Of a stretch of DNA of 64,000 nt, positions 24,389 through 36,803 are shown in pieces. The DNA is from Aurifilum marmelostoma (Eukaryota > Ascomycota > Sordariomycetes > Diaporthales > Cryphonectriaceae). Where the stretch lies: positions 1,364,001 through 1,428,000 of the forward strand of contig JAMXSV010000006.1 of assembly GCA_027559495.1 (NCBI GenBank), given 5' to 3'. Numbering within the stretch: position 1 is the stretch's first letter; every line of letters begins with the position of its first letter. The position numbers and the translations under genes are program-made. The notes beneath the pieces were generated by a model, which saw only the letters and a program-made list of their open reading frames with translations, was not told where the DNA came from and ran no database searches.

Positions 24389-26441
24389 TCAGAACGGCAG
24401 CTTCTTTATATCCTTGATCAGGCCCTCCTGTTCGTATTGATACAACTCCCGCCGAGCATTCTTGCGGGTGAAGCCCTGGGCTGGAGGGGGCAAGGCCGAC
24501 ACATCAATGCGATCTTCCGGTCTGATCTCCACCCCTTCGTTTTCCTTCTTCTGCCTCGCCTCCTTCACCATGGCACGCATCTTGGACATGGCCTTGCGGA
24601 ATGCGCCGGTGTAGGGCTCTCCTGGGTACTCCCTCCCGCTCTCGGCCCACTCCTCGTCGCTGATGAGCTCGATGCACCGCAGGTTGTGCTTGCCCTTGCG
24701 CAGCAGCAGGATCTTGCCGTCGATCAAAAAGTTCCTATTGGCCGCGTTGGGCCACGTCCTGACGGGGGTGTACATGAGCTGCTCGGGGTTCATGCCCTTG
24801 TTGACATGACCTTTCTGGCCAGGGGCTCCGCCAATGTAGATACCGCCGTTCTTGATGGTGCGGTCAGCATCCGAGATACTGGTCGACAGTCCGGCGGCAA
24901 ACACGATGCGCGGGAGAGACTTCTCGATGATGCTGATGGGGAGCTGCTGGTCTATCCGAGGCCGGTTGTTGACTGTTGTTGGGTGGCCCTGTACGGCTTC
25001 GTAATGTTCCTGAGACTGTTCTATCTTGGCCGTGTCGAGTTGTATGTCGAGAGACTCGGTGTTGCCGCCGTACCTAGACCGATGTTCGATTTGTGTGCGC
25101 TGGGCAACCTTGGTGCCGTGGACGAGAGCCGTCACCTCATAGGCCAGGATATGCTGCGCGACCCGCTTCGGCGGGTCTGCCTTGTGCTCCTCCATGAACT
25201 TGGCGATGTCGCTCAGCGGGTGGAAGGTCAGGAGCTTCAACAGCCGCTCGACATCGTCATCAGGTCTCCTCACCAGGTAACCATACATATCGAAGGGGGT
25301 GGTCTGGAAAGGATCGAGCCAGACAGCATTTCCTGCGCTCTTTCCAAACTTGTTCCCAGCAGAGTCCGTGAGGAGCGGCACCGTCATTCCGATGGGCTGG
25401 TCAAAATCGCCATGAGGCAACTTGTCCGCAGGATTTGGCTCATTCTCGACGCAGTGTTTGACAGCCTGGGCGCCGGTGAGGATGTTGCCGTATTGATCAG
25501 AGCCTCCAACCTGCAACTGCACTCCGCGCTGCTTGAAGAGCTCATACCAATCCCAGCCCTGCATCAAGGGGTATGAGAATTCGGCAAAGGACATCCCGGT
25601 GCCGTCATCAATCCTCTTCTTGACATTGTCGCGTCCGAGCATCGGGCCAAGCCTCACTTGGGATCCCAACCGTCTTAGGACATCCAGCATGGGGAGTTTG
25701 TTCCACCACGCATTGTTGTTCACGATGCCTCGCCTCCAGGCCCAGTCCTTCTTGAAGCCAAATCTCCGACCATTGTCTTCGACGTGTTCCCAGAGCGCTT
25801 TGAGCTGAAAGTGTATGCCCGCGAGATTCTGCACCAGCTGGGCAGAGCTCATATTCGGACGGGATTCAGTCCTGCCCGTTGGGTCGCCGATTTTGGCAGT
25901 GGAGCCTCCAATCAGTATGAAGGAGCCATAGCCATGCAGGTACAGCCAGAACATCGGCATGAACGCCACCAGGTGGCCGAGATGGAGCGAGGAGGCCGTA
26001 GGGTCGACACCGCAGTAGGCACCTATGCGTTTCCTCCGCATGGTTTCTCTGATATGTTTACGAGTTCTGCTTGATAAATGAAATTGTCAGAGCACATCCC
26101 TCTGCCACATAGGCCACGAAGCAAAGAAGACAGAGCCAGCTCACCTACCCTACAACATCTTTGACAAAACCCCGTTCCTCGAACTCGTCAAATATATGCG
26201 TTCTCTTTCCCTGTGAGATCTCCTCTGCCATGTACCTCCATTCCTCCTCCGCCACCATCATCTTGGCCATGTATTTTGTGCCGATCCATCTTCGCTGTGG
26301 AGAAGCTGAGCTCAACAGGGTTTGAGTCCGCAAACAGTCGCGACACAAGAGGGCGCGTGCCGGGAGGCTTTTGTATAAGGACGTCAACTGTGTCATGTTG
26401 GGCAGCTCCTGTGGGTTCTTGAAGCACCTGAAAGGCTGCAA
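24389..26441 (-). CDS. Mitochondrial tyrosyl-tRNA synthetase (CYT-18 type)
   Basis: Charges mitochondrial tRNA-Tyr. In Pezizomycotina this enzyme (CYT-18 in Neurospora) can also act as a group I intron splicing factor. Two exons, 26441-26149 and 26066-24389, are joined across an 82-bp intron (GTAGGT...GCAG) to read DVVGTRKHIRETM; 656 aa, close to CYT-18. The N-terminus is Arg/Ser-rich and suits mitochondrial import; the exact start Met is uncertain. It is followed by a helical extension (EEWRYMAEEI) and the class I signatures HLGH (126-129) and KFGKS (337-341). The tRNA-binding C-terminal part has an S4-like end. Divergent from sdh4, another mitochondrial gene. The splicing role is inference from the lineage, not visible here. 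Confidence 0.93.
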
Positions 26442-26864
26442 GGGCTCTACTCTCGGTCAGCGCATCGGGAGGCGAGCAGCGCAGAGTGATACGCTGGTTC
26501 TCCGAGTGTTGAACAATTGCGGTGTGAATTACAAGCAGGCCTCAAACAATTGTATAAGCAGTGGCTTTGCCTCGCCTCGAACGAAAAATTTGGGGAGCAG
26601 CAGCCAGGATCTCTTATCGATAAATGATCACAGGCCCGGCAGGCAGGACAGTCCCAAGTCAATTGCAGCATCCTTGTCTACTTACTCATCAACGAGCGAC
26701 CAATCGTAGAGCTTCCGATTTTGCTTGCAGTCCTCGGCAACTTGTCGGTTAAAGCATCATCGACGCCAAACGCTCAATTCTATCTTGGGGACAACGGCGA
26801 GTCGAGAACAGCAAATTTCCACCTGCCAGGCCTTCAGTCCAGACCGGCTCTACTGACTACCAAG
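26442..26864. promoter_or_regulatory. Bidirectional promoter of mitochondrial TyrRS and sdh4
   Basis: 423 bp between two divergent genes that both act in mitochondria. A CCAATC element is at 26700-26705, about 160 bp upstream of the sdh4 ATG, a usual position for a CCAAT-binding (HAP) complex site. No TATA box is evident. Confidence 0.5.
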
Positions 26865-27533
26865 ATGGCATCGGCTGTTCGCTCGTCTCTGCTGCGGCAG
26901 ACGGCCGCATTCGCAACGCCCGCCTCGCGCTCTGTGGCACCCGCGTCCCGAGCTGCCCCGTCGCTGCTGTCCTCGACTGCCCGCCAGCAACTTCTGAGGC
27001 CTGCCTTCAAGCCCAGCATCACCCAGATCACAGCCTTCCACGCCACGAGCCGGAGAAACCTGCTGCCTCCTGGCCCGCGTACGTTCATTTGTCTTTTATT
27101 CTAGAAGTCGTCATTCTATCTCCCACGCAGATCGATCGCTGACAATGATTCTCTTCGCACAGAGGTGGTCAAGGGCACCGTCAACGACCCAGCTCCCGTT
27201 CCCCCTCCCTCGTCCTCTCACGGCCGCTACCACTGGACTTTCGAGCGCGGCATGGCCGCCGCTCTGGTGCCGCTCAGCATCGCCCCGTTTGCATCCGGCT
27301 CCCTGAACCCGACCCTCGACGCCCTCCTGCTGGGTACATTGCTCGTACACTCTCACCTCAGCGTGCAGGCTATCATCATCGACTATGTGCCCACGTGGGG
27401 CTACCCTATGCTGAGGAAATTCTGCATGTGGGCGCTCAACCTGGCGACGGTCTTGGTGGGAATCGGTCTGTACGAGTTCGAGACTACGGATGTGGGTATC
27501 GTCGAGGCTACTAAGAGGATCTGGAAGGCATGA
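26865..27533 (+). CDS. sdh4: Succinate dehydrogenase membrane anchor subunit (CybS, SDH4/SDHD)
   Basis: Small heme/quinone-binding membrane anchor of complex II in the inner mitochondrial membrane. Two exons, 26865-27078 and 27163-27533, are separated by an 84-bp intron (GTACGT, CGCTGAC, CACAG) and join as PPGPQVVKGTVNDPAP; 194 aa. Residues 1-60 form a classic presequence rich in Ala, Ser and Arg and nearly free of acidic residues. The mature part has WTFERGMAAALVPLS and GTLLVHSHLSVQAIIIDYVP, which carries the heme-ligand His and the quinone-site Asp-Tyr. Three hydrophobic helices are visible. The upstream in-frame ATG at 26721 covers the leader and is not chosen. Confidence 0.93.
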
Positions 27534-30165
27534 TTTGGGATTTTGGAGGGGTTTGGTGGCCTGGCGCGTATGATCAATTCGGAAATATCACTGTGTTCTA
27601 TGGATAGACTGCTCGGAATACATGGGTCTTTGATGACAACTCATTTGACGACTTGGATGTGCATGTGTGACACTTATTTCTAGCAATATGGACATTCTCG
27701 AGAGAGACTTGGCTAATTGTCATTCAAGTACTTCAATCTTCTTGACAGAGAGCAGGCCGGTGGCCACGATCAGACATGTCCAGTGAGAGTATGCTAATGC
27801 GGTGGATTGTGGAGATGCACCCGGGAGGGGGGAGAGATTCCGGCCGTGCCAATATTGATCAAGCTAATGAGTGGGAACTTGTTGCAAATGATGAGCAACC
27901 AGAACAATGCTTGTTCCAGATCATATGCCATTACATTTCTTGTGAATACCCTTTGGTCAATGTACAGGCACCTACAGTACGATTTTCCTTGAGCATCGTT
28001 CGCAAAATATGAACAGCCCAAGGCGGACACATGGCTTGCTAAGTGTGGCATGGAAGCTGAGCACATCTAGATTCAAGTAGCTGGTTGACTGAACCTGCTC
28101 TACCTTGTGCCCTCGGCTCTAGCGAGCCACTCAGCATGATATGCTTGGGCTCAGATTGGATTGGTCTTGAGACTATCATAATTAATTGCTCTTGACTGAC
28201 AGGTACAAATCTCTGCCGGACTCAAGAGCCAGGTTCCGTTAGTGAGATCAAGTGTACGAACTTATAAAGGTTTCCGGCGTAGAAACCAAGGCTCGACGAT
28301 TGTAATGCACAGCATTGACAATCAAGCAATGAGTACTTGACACAGGTTCTAGCTCTGAACACACATAGTACTCAAAGAAGAGGACTGAAGTTGTATATAA
28401 TTACTTTTCTCCAAATCAAGTAGCAGATCAGGAAGATAATTTAGGAAATCGATGTAATTATGAAAACATATAGATATGTGCGCAAGCGAACAGCATTACC
28501 GCTTAATCAACAAAAGTAACAACATATTCGAGTACCATGTAGGTATTATAACGCGCCAGCAAGTGTTCCTTATACTTAAATAGCGATGGATTTACCTATA
28601 AGCAAATGTTCTTGTTCGTCCGTGGAAAATACGAAATGGAAGACTAGGATTCTGCACATGTCCATCTTCTTCATCTTTTACACATGAGTACAGGCATCAC
28701 TATCCGGTACCTAAGTGATCAGTACTCAGAGACTGGATACGCATCACAAGACGAAATGACGTGGTGATTCATTGACAAAAACAAGAGACGGTGCTTATCA
28801 ATGCATGGATACAAACGATCGTGGTCTTCCCATTTGAGCACCATGTAACATATGATTACAATGTACTCGCAGAACACACCACAAGACGAGGTCCACAAGT
28901 AGTCTGTGCCTGTGGCTCAGTGATTTCGACTAATTATGTACCTAAGTACTTTCATAGCCTTGCTCTGAGGATAATAAAAGCCCCGATCCATCCCATGCCC
29001 ATCCCTTCCATCGTGGATGAACCTATTGTATAACTGCATAACTGACACTCCAACATGGTGTGCCCGTGTGGTCGGGCGGCTCTCGGTGAGAGGATTGCCA
29101 CCTGTTCTGGGGTTCTCAGTTCGGTCCTTGACGTCGTGAGTTGGCCCCCTCTGTCCTTGACGCCTCATCTACAGTGCCAAATTCGGGAGGAGAGCCGTAC
29201 TGGCGCTATCCCGAGTGTCGGATCCTTTTGAAAAACAGCCCGCAAAGGATAGTCGTTGCATGGTTCCTGACTCGATCAAGTAAATGTGTCTTCCCATCAC
29301 TTTGGCCAGAGTAGTAGAGTTAAAATCGAGAACAGGACCATACACGACGCCCGCTTGAGGATTATAGCTTGATTCATATGCATGTCAATCCTCTGATTAA
29401 ACCCGTCTAGTAATATCAAGTCCTGACCGTAAAATTAATTAAGAATCGCATCTCTCGGTCCGGACCGGAGGCGGGCCATAAGTAGACAATATACTCTTCA
29501 CGGTCCCGTGTCTTCCGATCCGAAGGCGCTCCGATACGCAAAAGCCGGCGCCCTGTCGTCTTTTGCCGGACACTCATCCCACACCGGTAAACCGCAATCG
29601 GTAACACACAGCGTACACGCGCAAAATATACTTGTATGGCATGACAGAAGCACGTACTGTTGCATTCTCCGAGCTCCATCGGCCCACCCTAGCGTACCCT
29701 CAAGAGCAACTAGCGCCGACTGCCGATCCGGAGACCGCTCCTTTTTCCTACTAAAGAAGGGGGGAGCCTGGGCTGCATGCATGGATCTCTCGGTATTCCT
29801 TGTGTGCCTGCAAAATTGTCTCTGTCTGGTGGGGAGGGGCGAGAAAAGAGCGTGATATACTCGGCCCCCCGGGGGCACAAAGATGGGGCCAGAGGAGCCT
29901 CTTATGGATTGCGAATGCCGTAGTCGCAATGGCGTCAGTCTGGGTCTCTCCTATAACTTTCATCCAGGGGCGTTGAGTGTTGTGTCAGTGCTAGATACAT
30001 GGATCAAGAGCCGGCATGGTTTGTTAGTATACTTATTTACGAGCGATATGTAATATATTCGGGCCAATGCCAGTGTCAGTTCCACAGCTACACTGCGCTC
30101 TCTCTCTCTGAGGACCATTGCCGACAGCCAAAACCCCATCCTCAGTCCTACGAGGTTCGCGAGCC
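27534..30165. other. AT-rich gene-free island (2.6 kb)
   Basis: No gene recognised. From about 28,050 to 29,060 the sequence is visibly A/T-rich with frequent TA steps and stop codons in all frames, unlike the GC-rich genes on either side. It may be an old repeat degraded by RIP, but I see no intact terminal repeats or transposase frame. The right end is the promoter of the DUF1254 gene. Confidence 0.5.
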
Positions 30166-31972
30166 ATGATGAGACTGACTGCCGCCGCCCTTGCCCTCTG
30201 CGGCGCAGGGCTCGTTAGGGCCGTAGAGTACCCAGGCGTCGGCTGGACCATCTGTGCCAACGAGTCGACGACATGCGCACAGCAGAACGTCACCTTTGCA
30301 TACCTCGTGAGTTGGGCCAAGCATCCTCCTCGGGCTGGAAGGAGGAGAAAAAATTATTCGTTGTGACGATGGGGGAATAAGAAATATACCCCGACTTCCG
30401 AGAAGGTAAAAGACTGACTTGGCCGGCTATTTAGTACTCCTACCCCTTCTGGCCGTATGGTCTCTATGTCCGGGGCCAAGAGAATTCGTCGGCCAACACG
30501 ATATACAGCCAGGTGAATCTGTCGTCGGCGGCCGACACAGCGCTTGTGAAGCCCAATGTCGATACGCTGTACTCTCGTATCTTTCTGGACCTGTCCTCGT
30601 CGGATCTGGCTGTCACTATTCCCGACATGAGTGATCGGTATTGGGTACGTAATTGGTTTTCTCTTCTATCTTTTTTTTTTATTTTTTTTTTTTTTTTTTA
30701 CACATATCTTAACCCTTCATCATAAGCCTATACCATTCATTGGCTAACATGCAATTATAGACCTGGCCATTCTATGACGCGTGAGTATAAACCAACGGGT
30801 TGTAAAGAGTCAAGGTGAAGAAATAGAGGAAGAGCCCCTATACATGACAGCTGACACGATACGATGTTCACTTCTCAAGCTATGCCAACGACATCGCCAA
30901 CCTCAGTCCCCTCCAGTCCTACCCAGGCGGCACATACCTCGTGCGCTACAATCCTGACAACCCAGGTGCATGGCTGGCAACCAACTCCACCAACTGCTCC
31001 TCCTCCTCCTACGCCGGTTTTGTTAACCTGCCGACACCATACGGCATCTCTCTGGTGCGGATCCTGGTGCAGCCCGAGAACGGCGGTACAGCCGCGGTCA
31101 ACGCCCTCCAGGCCCAGCTCAACATCACCGAGATCCCGCGAGACTCGGCGCCCGTGGCGCCCGCCCTGAACCTGAGCATCTTCTACGACGCGGCCATCGT
31201 GCCCGGCGGACAAAACACCCTCGAGCAGGGCGTGCTGAACCTCGGCGCGCGGCTCGCGCAGTTCAACCCCAGCGAGGTGGTCGCCAACCGGACCTGGATC
31301 AACGAGACGCTCACGGCGGCCGGGTTCAGCACCGACGGCACCTTCGCGCAGCCTGCGGGCACCAACCTCACCGCCGCATCCGCGTCTGCCAACGCCTCCG
31401 TCACGGCCGAGACAGAGAACACGGGCTTCGAGGTCCAGGTCGGCACCAACTGGACCATGCAGAACACGTCGTTCATAGGCAACTACTACGACGCCTACTT
31501 TGCGCGGTACAGCGTCGCCGCGGCCGGGTACCTCGCCATGACCGACGACCAGGTGCTGTACCCGGTGTACAGGGGGTCCCTGACCGCGTCCAACACGACG
31601 GCGCTGCTCGTCACGTTTGGGTCGAAACCGCCACTCGTCGAGGGGCTGGGTTTCTGGAGCCTGACGGCGTATAACGCCGCGGGGTATCTTATCGACAACC
31701 CTCTTGATGTGTATGCGCTCGGGGACAGGAGCAACCTGACCATGATGGACGGGACCAGTTACTCGGACGACGGCAGCGACGGGCCGTTCCAGATCCTCGT
31801 GCAGCCTAGCAATGTTGCGCCGCCAGCCAACTGGACAGGCAACTGGCTGCCCTCGCCGGCCGATGGTGCTTCTTTCCAGATCGGTCTGCGGTTCTATGGA
31901 CCCAGTGATGCTCTGAGAAATGATTCATGGACGTTTCCCGCGTCCGAGACTATTGCAGCCGTCACAGCATAG
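30166..31972 (+). CDS. Secreted DUF1254/DUF1214-domain protein
   Basis: Four exons, 30166-30306, 30435-30644, 30761-30780 (20 nt) and 30880-31972; 487 aa. The N-terminus MMRLTAAALALCGAGLVRA is a signal peptide, and many N-glycosylation sequons (NxS/T) follow, so the protein is probably secreted or cell-wall associated. The DUF1254 part contains KPNVDTLYSRIFLDLSSSDL and, after splicing, WTWPFYDAYANDIANL. The DUF1214 part contains GFWSLTAYNAAGYLIDNPLDVY and NWTGNWLPSPADGASFQIGLRFYGP near the C-terminus. The two-domain order is that of a bacterial-like family of unknown reaction. Intron 2 (30645-30760) carries a run of about fifteen T. The first ATG of two adjacent ones is taken as the start. 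Confidence 0.88.
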
Positions 31973-34896
31973 GTTTGGTCGAGAACACGGTAACATAGGG
32001 GTTCGGCTGTACAGAAACCTATGAGAACTTAGAAGCCAATAATACCGAGAATCTACAAGCTTCCTTGGGATCCTCTGCCGACAATCTTCTGCGTCCGACT
32101 GGCAAACAATCAGAGATGAGCGACAATCATAGACTGTCATATTGCCTGGAAGTCGATCATCTGAGTACGAGGCCGATAACAACAAAAATGAAGTTGTGGT
32201 GACGCTGTTGTGCCAATCAATGATCGTATCAAGAAATAAAAGAGGAGAAAAAGGAGGTCGGCCTGACTCTGACCATGATCTGCAGAGGCCGGCAACACAA
32301 ACTCAAGCAAACAATCAAGATGAAGCGAGACAAGATGCAACGTTTGTAAAGCTTGTGCAGTTGAGCCTCGCGGAGGAACAAATAAACGGGCGCGCTATCC
32401 ATGGTACGAAGATCAGCCGACCGGCTACGGTTATTCCAAAAAGGGCAACCGAGCGAATCGCATAAGCAGCAGCAGCAGCAGCAGCAGCAGTCAGGTTCCT
32501 CTTCCCAAGGGTGGTAAGCAGAACAGAGGAGGAATGTGACGTGGTGAGATTTCTCTTCCAAGACTAGGTCCCATCGGTGTCCCATCTGAAACCTCGAGAT
32601 CGATCAGCAGTCCAGCCGAGACAAGAGACAGAGTAATGATGTAACCCCGATGCACAGAGAGGCTATTCCCCCTGCCTCTCAGGCACGCATGTACTATAGC
32701 TAGCTGGCTGCTGTAGCAAGACAGACATACCCACCCTGCCGCCGTGGAGAATGGGGGGGGGGGGGCGTTTGGTGGTGGGAAGGGTTTAGAGTGTGGGTGT
32801 GGTTGCGGAGTAATGGCCGCGGAGACGCACGTGTGCACGTACCAAGAAAAATAGGGTGCATATGAAATGGTCCTCGGAGGTGTTGTGTCATTGGACAGGG
32901 AACGCCTGGCAGCTGCTGCGGCTGCAGGAGCGACAAGAGTGTGCATGAAGGATTGGGGCCTCCGGCTGCAGCTATTCACACCATCTCCGGATCTGAAGCG
33001 GTAGGGGTCGGGGCTTGTCAGCAAACCCACTGGTTGGATTGGCCCGGTTACCTCCGAGCGATCTTGGACTGTCGGTACAGCAACTCCTCTCCTGTAGGTA
33101 TATGTCAACCCAAACGAGGAGACCAACTCGGTGTTGCGGTGAGGTCAGATACTCGTCGTCATAGCCACCCCGTGGAGAAACAAAGATCATCGAAGAAAAC
33201 GATAAGAAAGAAAAGAGAAAGGCAGAAAATATTCCTAGCTTCGCGTCAGGCGGTCAGCGATGAGAGAGATCCAAAGATGCACGATGGCTACATGTGTTCT
33301 CGGCTATTCCTGCTTAGGTTCTCCCCGGGTGCCAGAAATTTGGCAGGCTCTTGTCAGATTCCTTGGTAGGTGGTAGTAACGTCTGTCTGTCTGTCTGTCT
33401 GTTGCATAACGGTGGAAAGAAGGTCTGCAGGGTGAGGAGTGTGATGATGATGGAGAAAGCTGACGTGAGATGCGGTGTGAATGTGCATTCTGCCATCTGC
33501 TTGAGCGAGATTCCGCAGCCGTATGAGGTCATGCTCATGGCCCTGGGGGAAGGAGGAGCTCCCAGTATCCGGGTAGGACTTCTTGGTTTGAGGTAACCCA
33601 AGGGAGTGCGGTCTATCGTCTTGCGTGGCTGTGCGCCCCGCGATGGGGGGAGAGAAAGTCTTTGGCTTGGTCGTTTGACGGGACGACAGGGCACCGCTGT
33701 GCTGCAAGAAGCGCGTTGGTGGCACTGCAACGCGGCTAATACCATGGGCCTCAGTGGCTTGCGCTTGCTGCACGTCCGCCCCGTAGGGCTAGGGCTCCCG
33801 TGGCAGGGGGCGGCCAGACACCGGCCGACACCGCTGCATCTATTGCGTCGTCCCTGTTGCATCGCCTCACAGGCTAAGGTTTCTGAAGAAGGCTTTGTCT
33901 GGGATAGATCGTGCTGCGGAGGCCGATGCCCACGCCGCGGTGACTCTTCTGCTTGGTTGAGCTGCGGGATCTATTATCAGTTCAGCTACCGTCGTCCCTC
34001 TGATGGGGTTCACACCTGCATGAGCTCCAGTCAAGCTCCTCAGTAGTAGCTCGAGGCAGAGGCCGTGTGTGGACCAATGTTTCAGGCCCAGCATGACGCT
34101 ATGGTGTAGTGACTGTCGGTAACTGGCGAATTGCAGACGGGCTCAGAGGGACTTACGCTTATCGATCCCCAAGAGGCGTCCGGCTGCGTTCCCAAATCTG
34201 GTGCATCACATCATCTCCCAGAGACCCATTGCTGCACTAACGAGGGGTAGTGGGGGAGGAGAAGAAGAAGAAGAAGGAGGGAGACACCCTAATCTTGCCC
34301 AACTGCTCTGGGTGCTGGGTGTTGTTGGAGATTGGGTGCCATGTCCTCTGCCCCAAGGGCACCGGTATTCACCCTTACCATCATCACTACCCGCCCGTGC
34401 CTATGCGCCTCCCTCTGTGTCTCTGATGCTGGAAGCCACAGCGCCATCTGTCGCAAGTTGGCGCAAGAAATGTTCCCTAAAATTAGTATAAAGAATTATT
34501 CATCAAAAGATGATCATTATAAACTATTGTGGACGATATTCTATGTCCTATTGCGTTAGTGCGGTCAAATAAAGAAAATGTCACCATGCAGGTCTAGTGG
34601 TCCCGGTGGGCTGAGCGGCGCTGCCTTCACCAAAGTATGCAAAACGGGACCGTTGGTCATCCCACGGCGCTGCTGAGCACATGCAGCGAATTTCGACCGG
34701 GGTAGCCTACGGAGGGCTGCGGACATATATGACTTGCTGATGTCGTCCTCAGGGTTGCCATGAATAAATAAGATGGCAGACATCGCAAGTCGATGGCCTG
34801 GAGTTTTGGTGTCATTAACCCCCCTTCCCCTTCTCTCTCGTTTGTTTTTTTTGTCATTTAGCCAGTCGGCCACGCACAGTCGTTTCGTCGTCCAGA
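31973..34896. other. Intergenic region (2.9 kb)
   Basis: No gene recognised on either strand. It contains a (CAG)8 array at 32466-32490, a G-rich tract near 32753-32766 and a (TCTG)n array at about 33380-33403. The last ~100 bases before 34897 are pyrimidine-rich and probably the leader of the Zn2Cys6 gene. Confidence 0.5.
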
Positions 34897-36803
34897 ATGC
34901 AGGGCTCGACTTCCCTCCAGCTGCCAGCCTCGGATCCCCCGTCTCCTTCTTCAGATGGAGGTGCCAAATCGTCGAGGGTGTGCCTGAACTGCAGGAGGAA
35001 GAAGAAGAAGTGCGACAAGAAACTCCCCCTCCTGTGGAAGGTGTACCTAGTATGTCCCTCCCCCGTCGTGCTCATCGCTCGCTACCGCTGTGTCCGGCTC
35101 TTGGGGGGATTTTATATTAACCGAGAACAGTTCTCTCGAGTTCTGTCAGCACGAAGACGACCAAGCAGCCTCCCGCCCGGCGGACCCGTCGGCACGAACA
35201 AGTTTCGAGGGTCTTGGACAGATAAATGCCCCTGGAACATTTGCCGTCAGCGCTTTCCTGGGAGGCCAGCTGGGCCCTGCCAACCCCACAATCAGCCCGG
35301 CGCTGTTTGCACCCCCTAGAAACGACCGAAGACGTACATCATTTTGTTTCTCGGAGCCTCGCACAAACTGTAGGAGACAGATTGACAACTGAAAGCATCG
35401 TACGATATTATTTTGGAACCATCAATGCCTGGTTCACCATCATCGAGAGCGCCAGTTTCGAGGAACGGCTCGAGCAGATGTGGGCAGAGCCCTCGGCCGA
35501 GACTGGGCTGTTAGCAATGTGCATGCTCTTGATCGTTCGTTCGCCAGAAGAGACCCCAGTCGTTTCGATGCAGAACAGCCTCTACCACGCGGTCAAGACG
35601 CTCTGTGGTGTTGTTGTAGCCAAAGTGCCCCTCTCAACGTCCATACTGCAGGCCCACCTCTTGGTCTGCCTGTACGAGCTCGGTCATCTGATGCCTCAAC
35701 AAGCATACCTGACCCTGGGCACTTGCATCACTATTATACGTGCCTTCGGCTGGCTCGATGAAGCATTTTGGGGGCAGGACCAGTGGATCGTTCGCGCCCG
35801 GGAGCTGAAGCTGTGCTCGATCCTGTGGTGGACCATGGTGTTTCTTGAAAGGTGTGCACCTCGCGATCAGTCTTCCCCATTTCCCCTGCTGGCGGGGCGC
35901 CCAGGTTAACCCGGCTTAGTGGTCTGCAATCAGAAGAACTCGGATATCCACAGGTCATGCCGAGTCTTTCCTTCGCCGTTCCTTTTCCAGAGACGTTCGA
36001 TCCTCTCCTACAGCTGTCCCAGGCCGGTCCAGGGCAGTATGGCGGGTCCATACAAGAGGGCAACTATAGATTTGCCGACGACGGCGATGAGAAGATAGAG
36101 ACCATCGTGTTTCCAGAAGCAAAGTCGGCATCCCTTCTGTCGCAGGTGCTGGCACGCACAAAACCATCCAGCGTGCCCACCCTTCCCCGCGAGACTCTGC
36201 ATGCCGCGATTGTGGACCATGCTCGCACCATAGTATCAACGCCGTGGAAGGAGGGGAGTCGTTTTGCTGCTCTGAGCCTTGCATACACGTGAGATGCGCC
36301 CCATTTCCCCCTCCCCTCTCTCGAGACCATGTGCTGAAGATGAGCTAGTGCGATGCTCAAGCTCAATCATCCTCATCTAGGCATCGGAAGGACCTCCCAG
36401 CTGGTCTTTGATCCCAACGATAGAACTGCTGTCCAGAGCACGATCCAGGTTATCGATTCGATCTGCCACAACGCACAGCTTATCACCTCGTCATCAGGCA
36501 GCCTGTCTTTCACGGGACCTCTGGTGCCAACACTGGCACACAGCATGTTCCTGGCGGCGAAGGTGCTGGTAACCACTGGAGGCGCGCTGGCGCAAGGTGT
36601 TGATTTTTCGAACAAGATACAAGTCCTCCGGGGCTGCCTTGAGGTGTTTGCAAAGAGGTGGAAGATAGCTGGTAAGTATGCCGCTCAGGATGTGTCAAAC
36701 AGAGGCCTGATCCGCGAAATGCTGAATGGAACTGTCAGATCGATACGTGCAGGCACTCAATGCAGCCATCCAGGCTCAGATGAGCCGAATGCAGCCAAGA
36801 TGA
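34897..36803 (+). CDS. Zn2Cys6 fungal transcription factor with two +1 frame breaks
   Basis: The zero frame starts MQGSTSLQLPASDPP and reads CLNCRRKKKKC, then loses the zinc cluster at a C5 run (35025-35029). Skipping one C gives the exact six-Cys spacing CX2CX6CX6CX2CX6C (Cys 29, 32, 39, 46, 49, 56), with the last Cys supplied across an intron (35050-35130). A second C5 run (35312-35316) again needs one C skipped to reach the long C-terminal frame (LETTEDVHHFV...). Further introns are 35852-35919, 36289-36348 and 36672-36738, ending ...QMSRMQPR. With both skips the total is exactly 543 codons with no internal stop. The middle (YFGTINAWFTIIE, LGTCITIIRAFGWLDEAFW) resembles the fungal transcription-factor regulatory domain. 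It may be a pseudogene, a sequencing artefact or a recoded gene. Confidence 0.8.

Noticed and set aside
35203..35319. Intron (GTCTTG...CTAG) instead of the second frame break in the Zn2Cys6 gene
   Set aside because: The donor is poor and the segment reads as normal coding sequence. It remains a weaker alternative.
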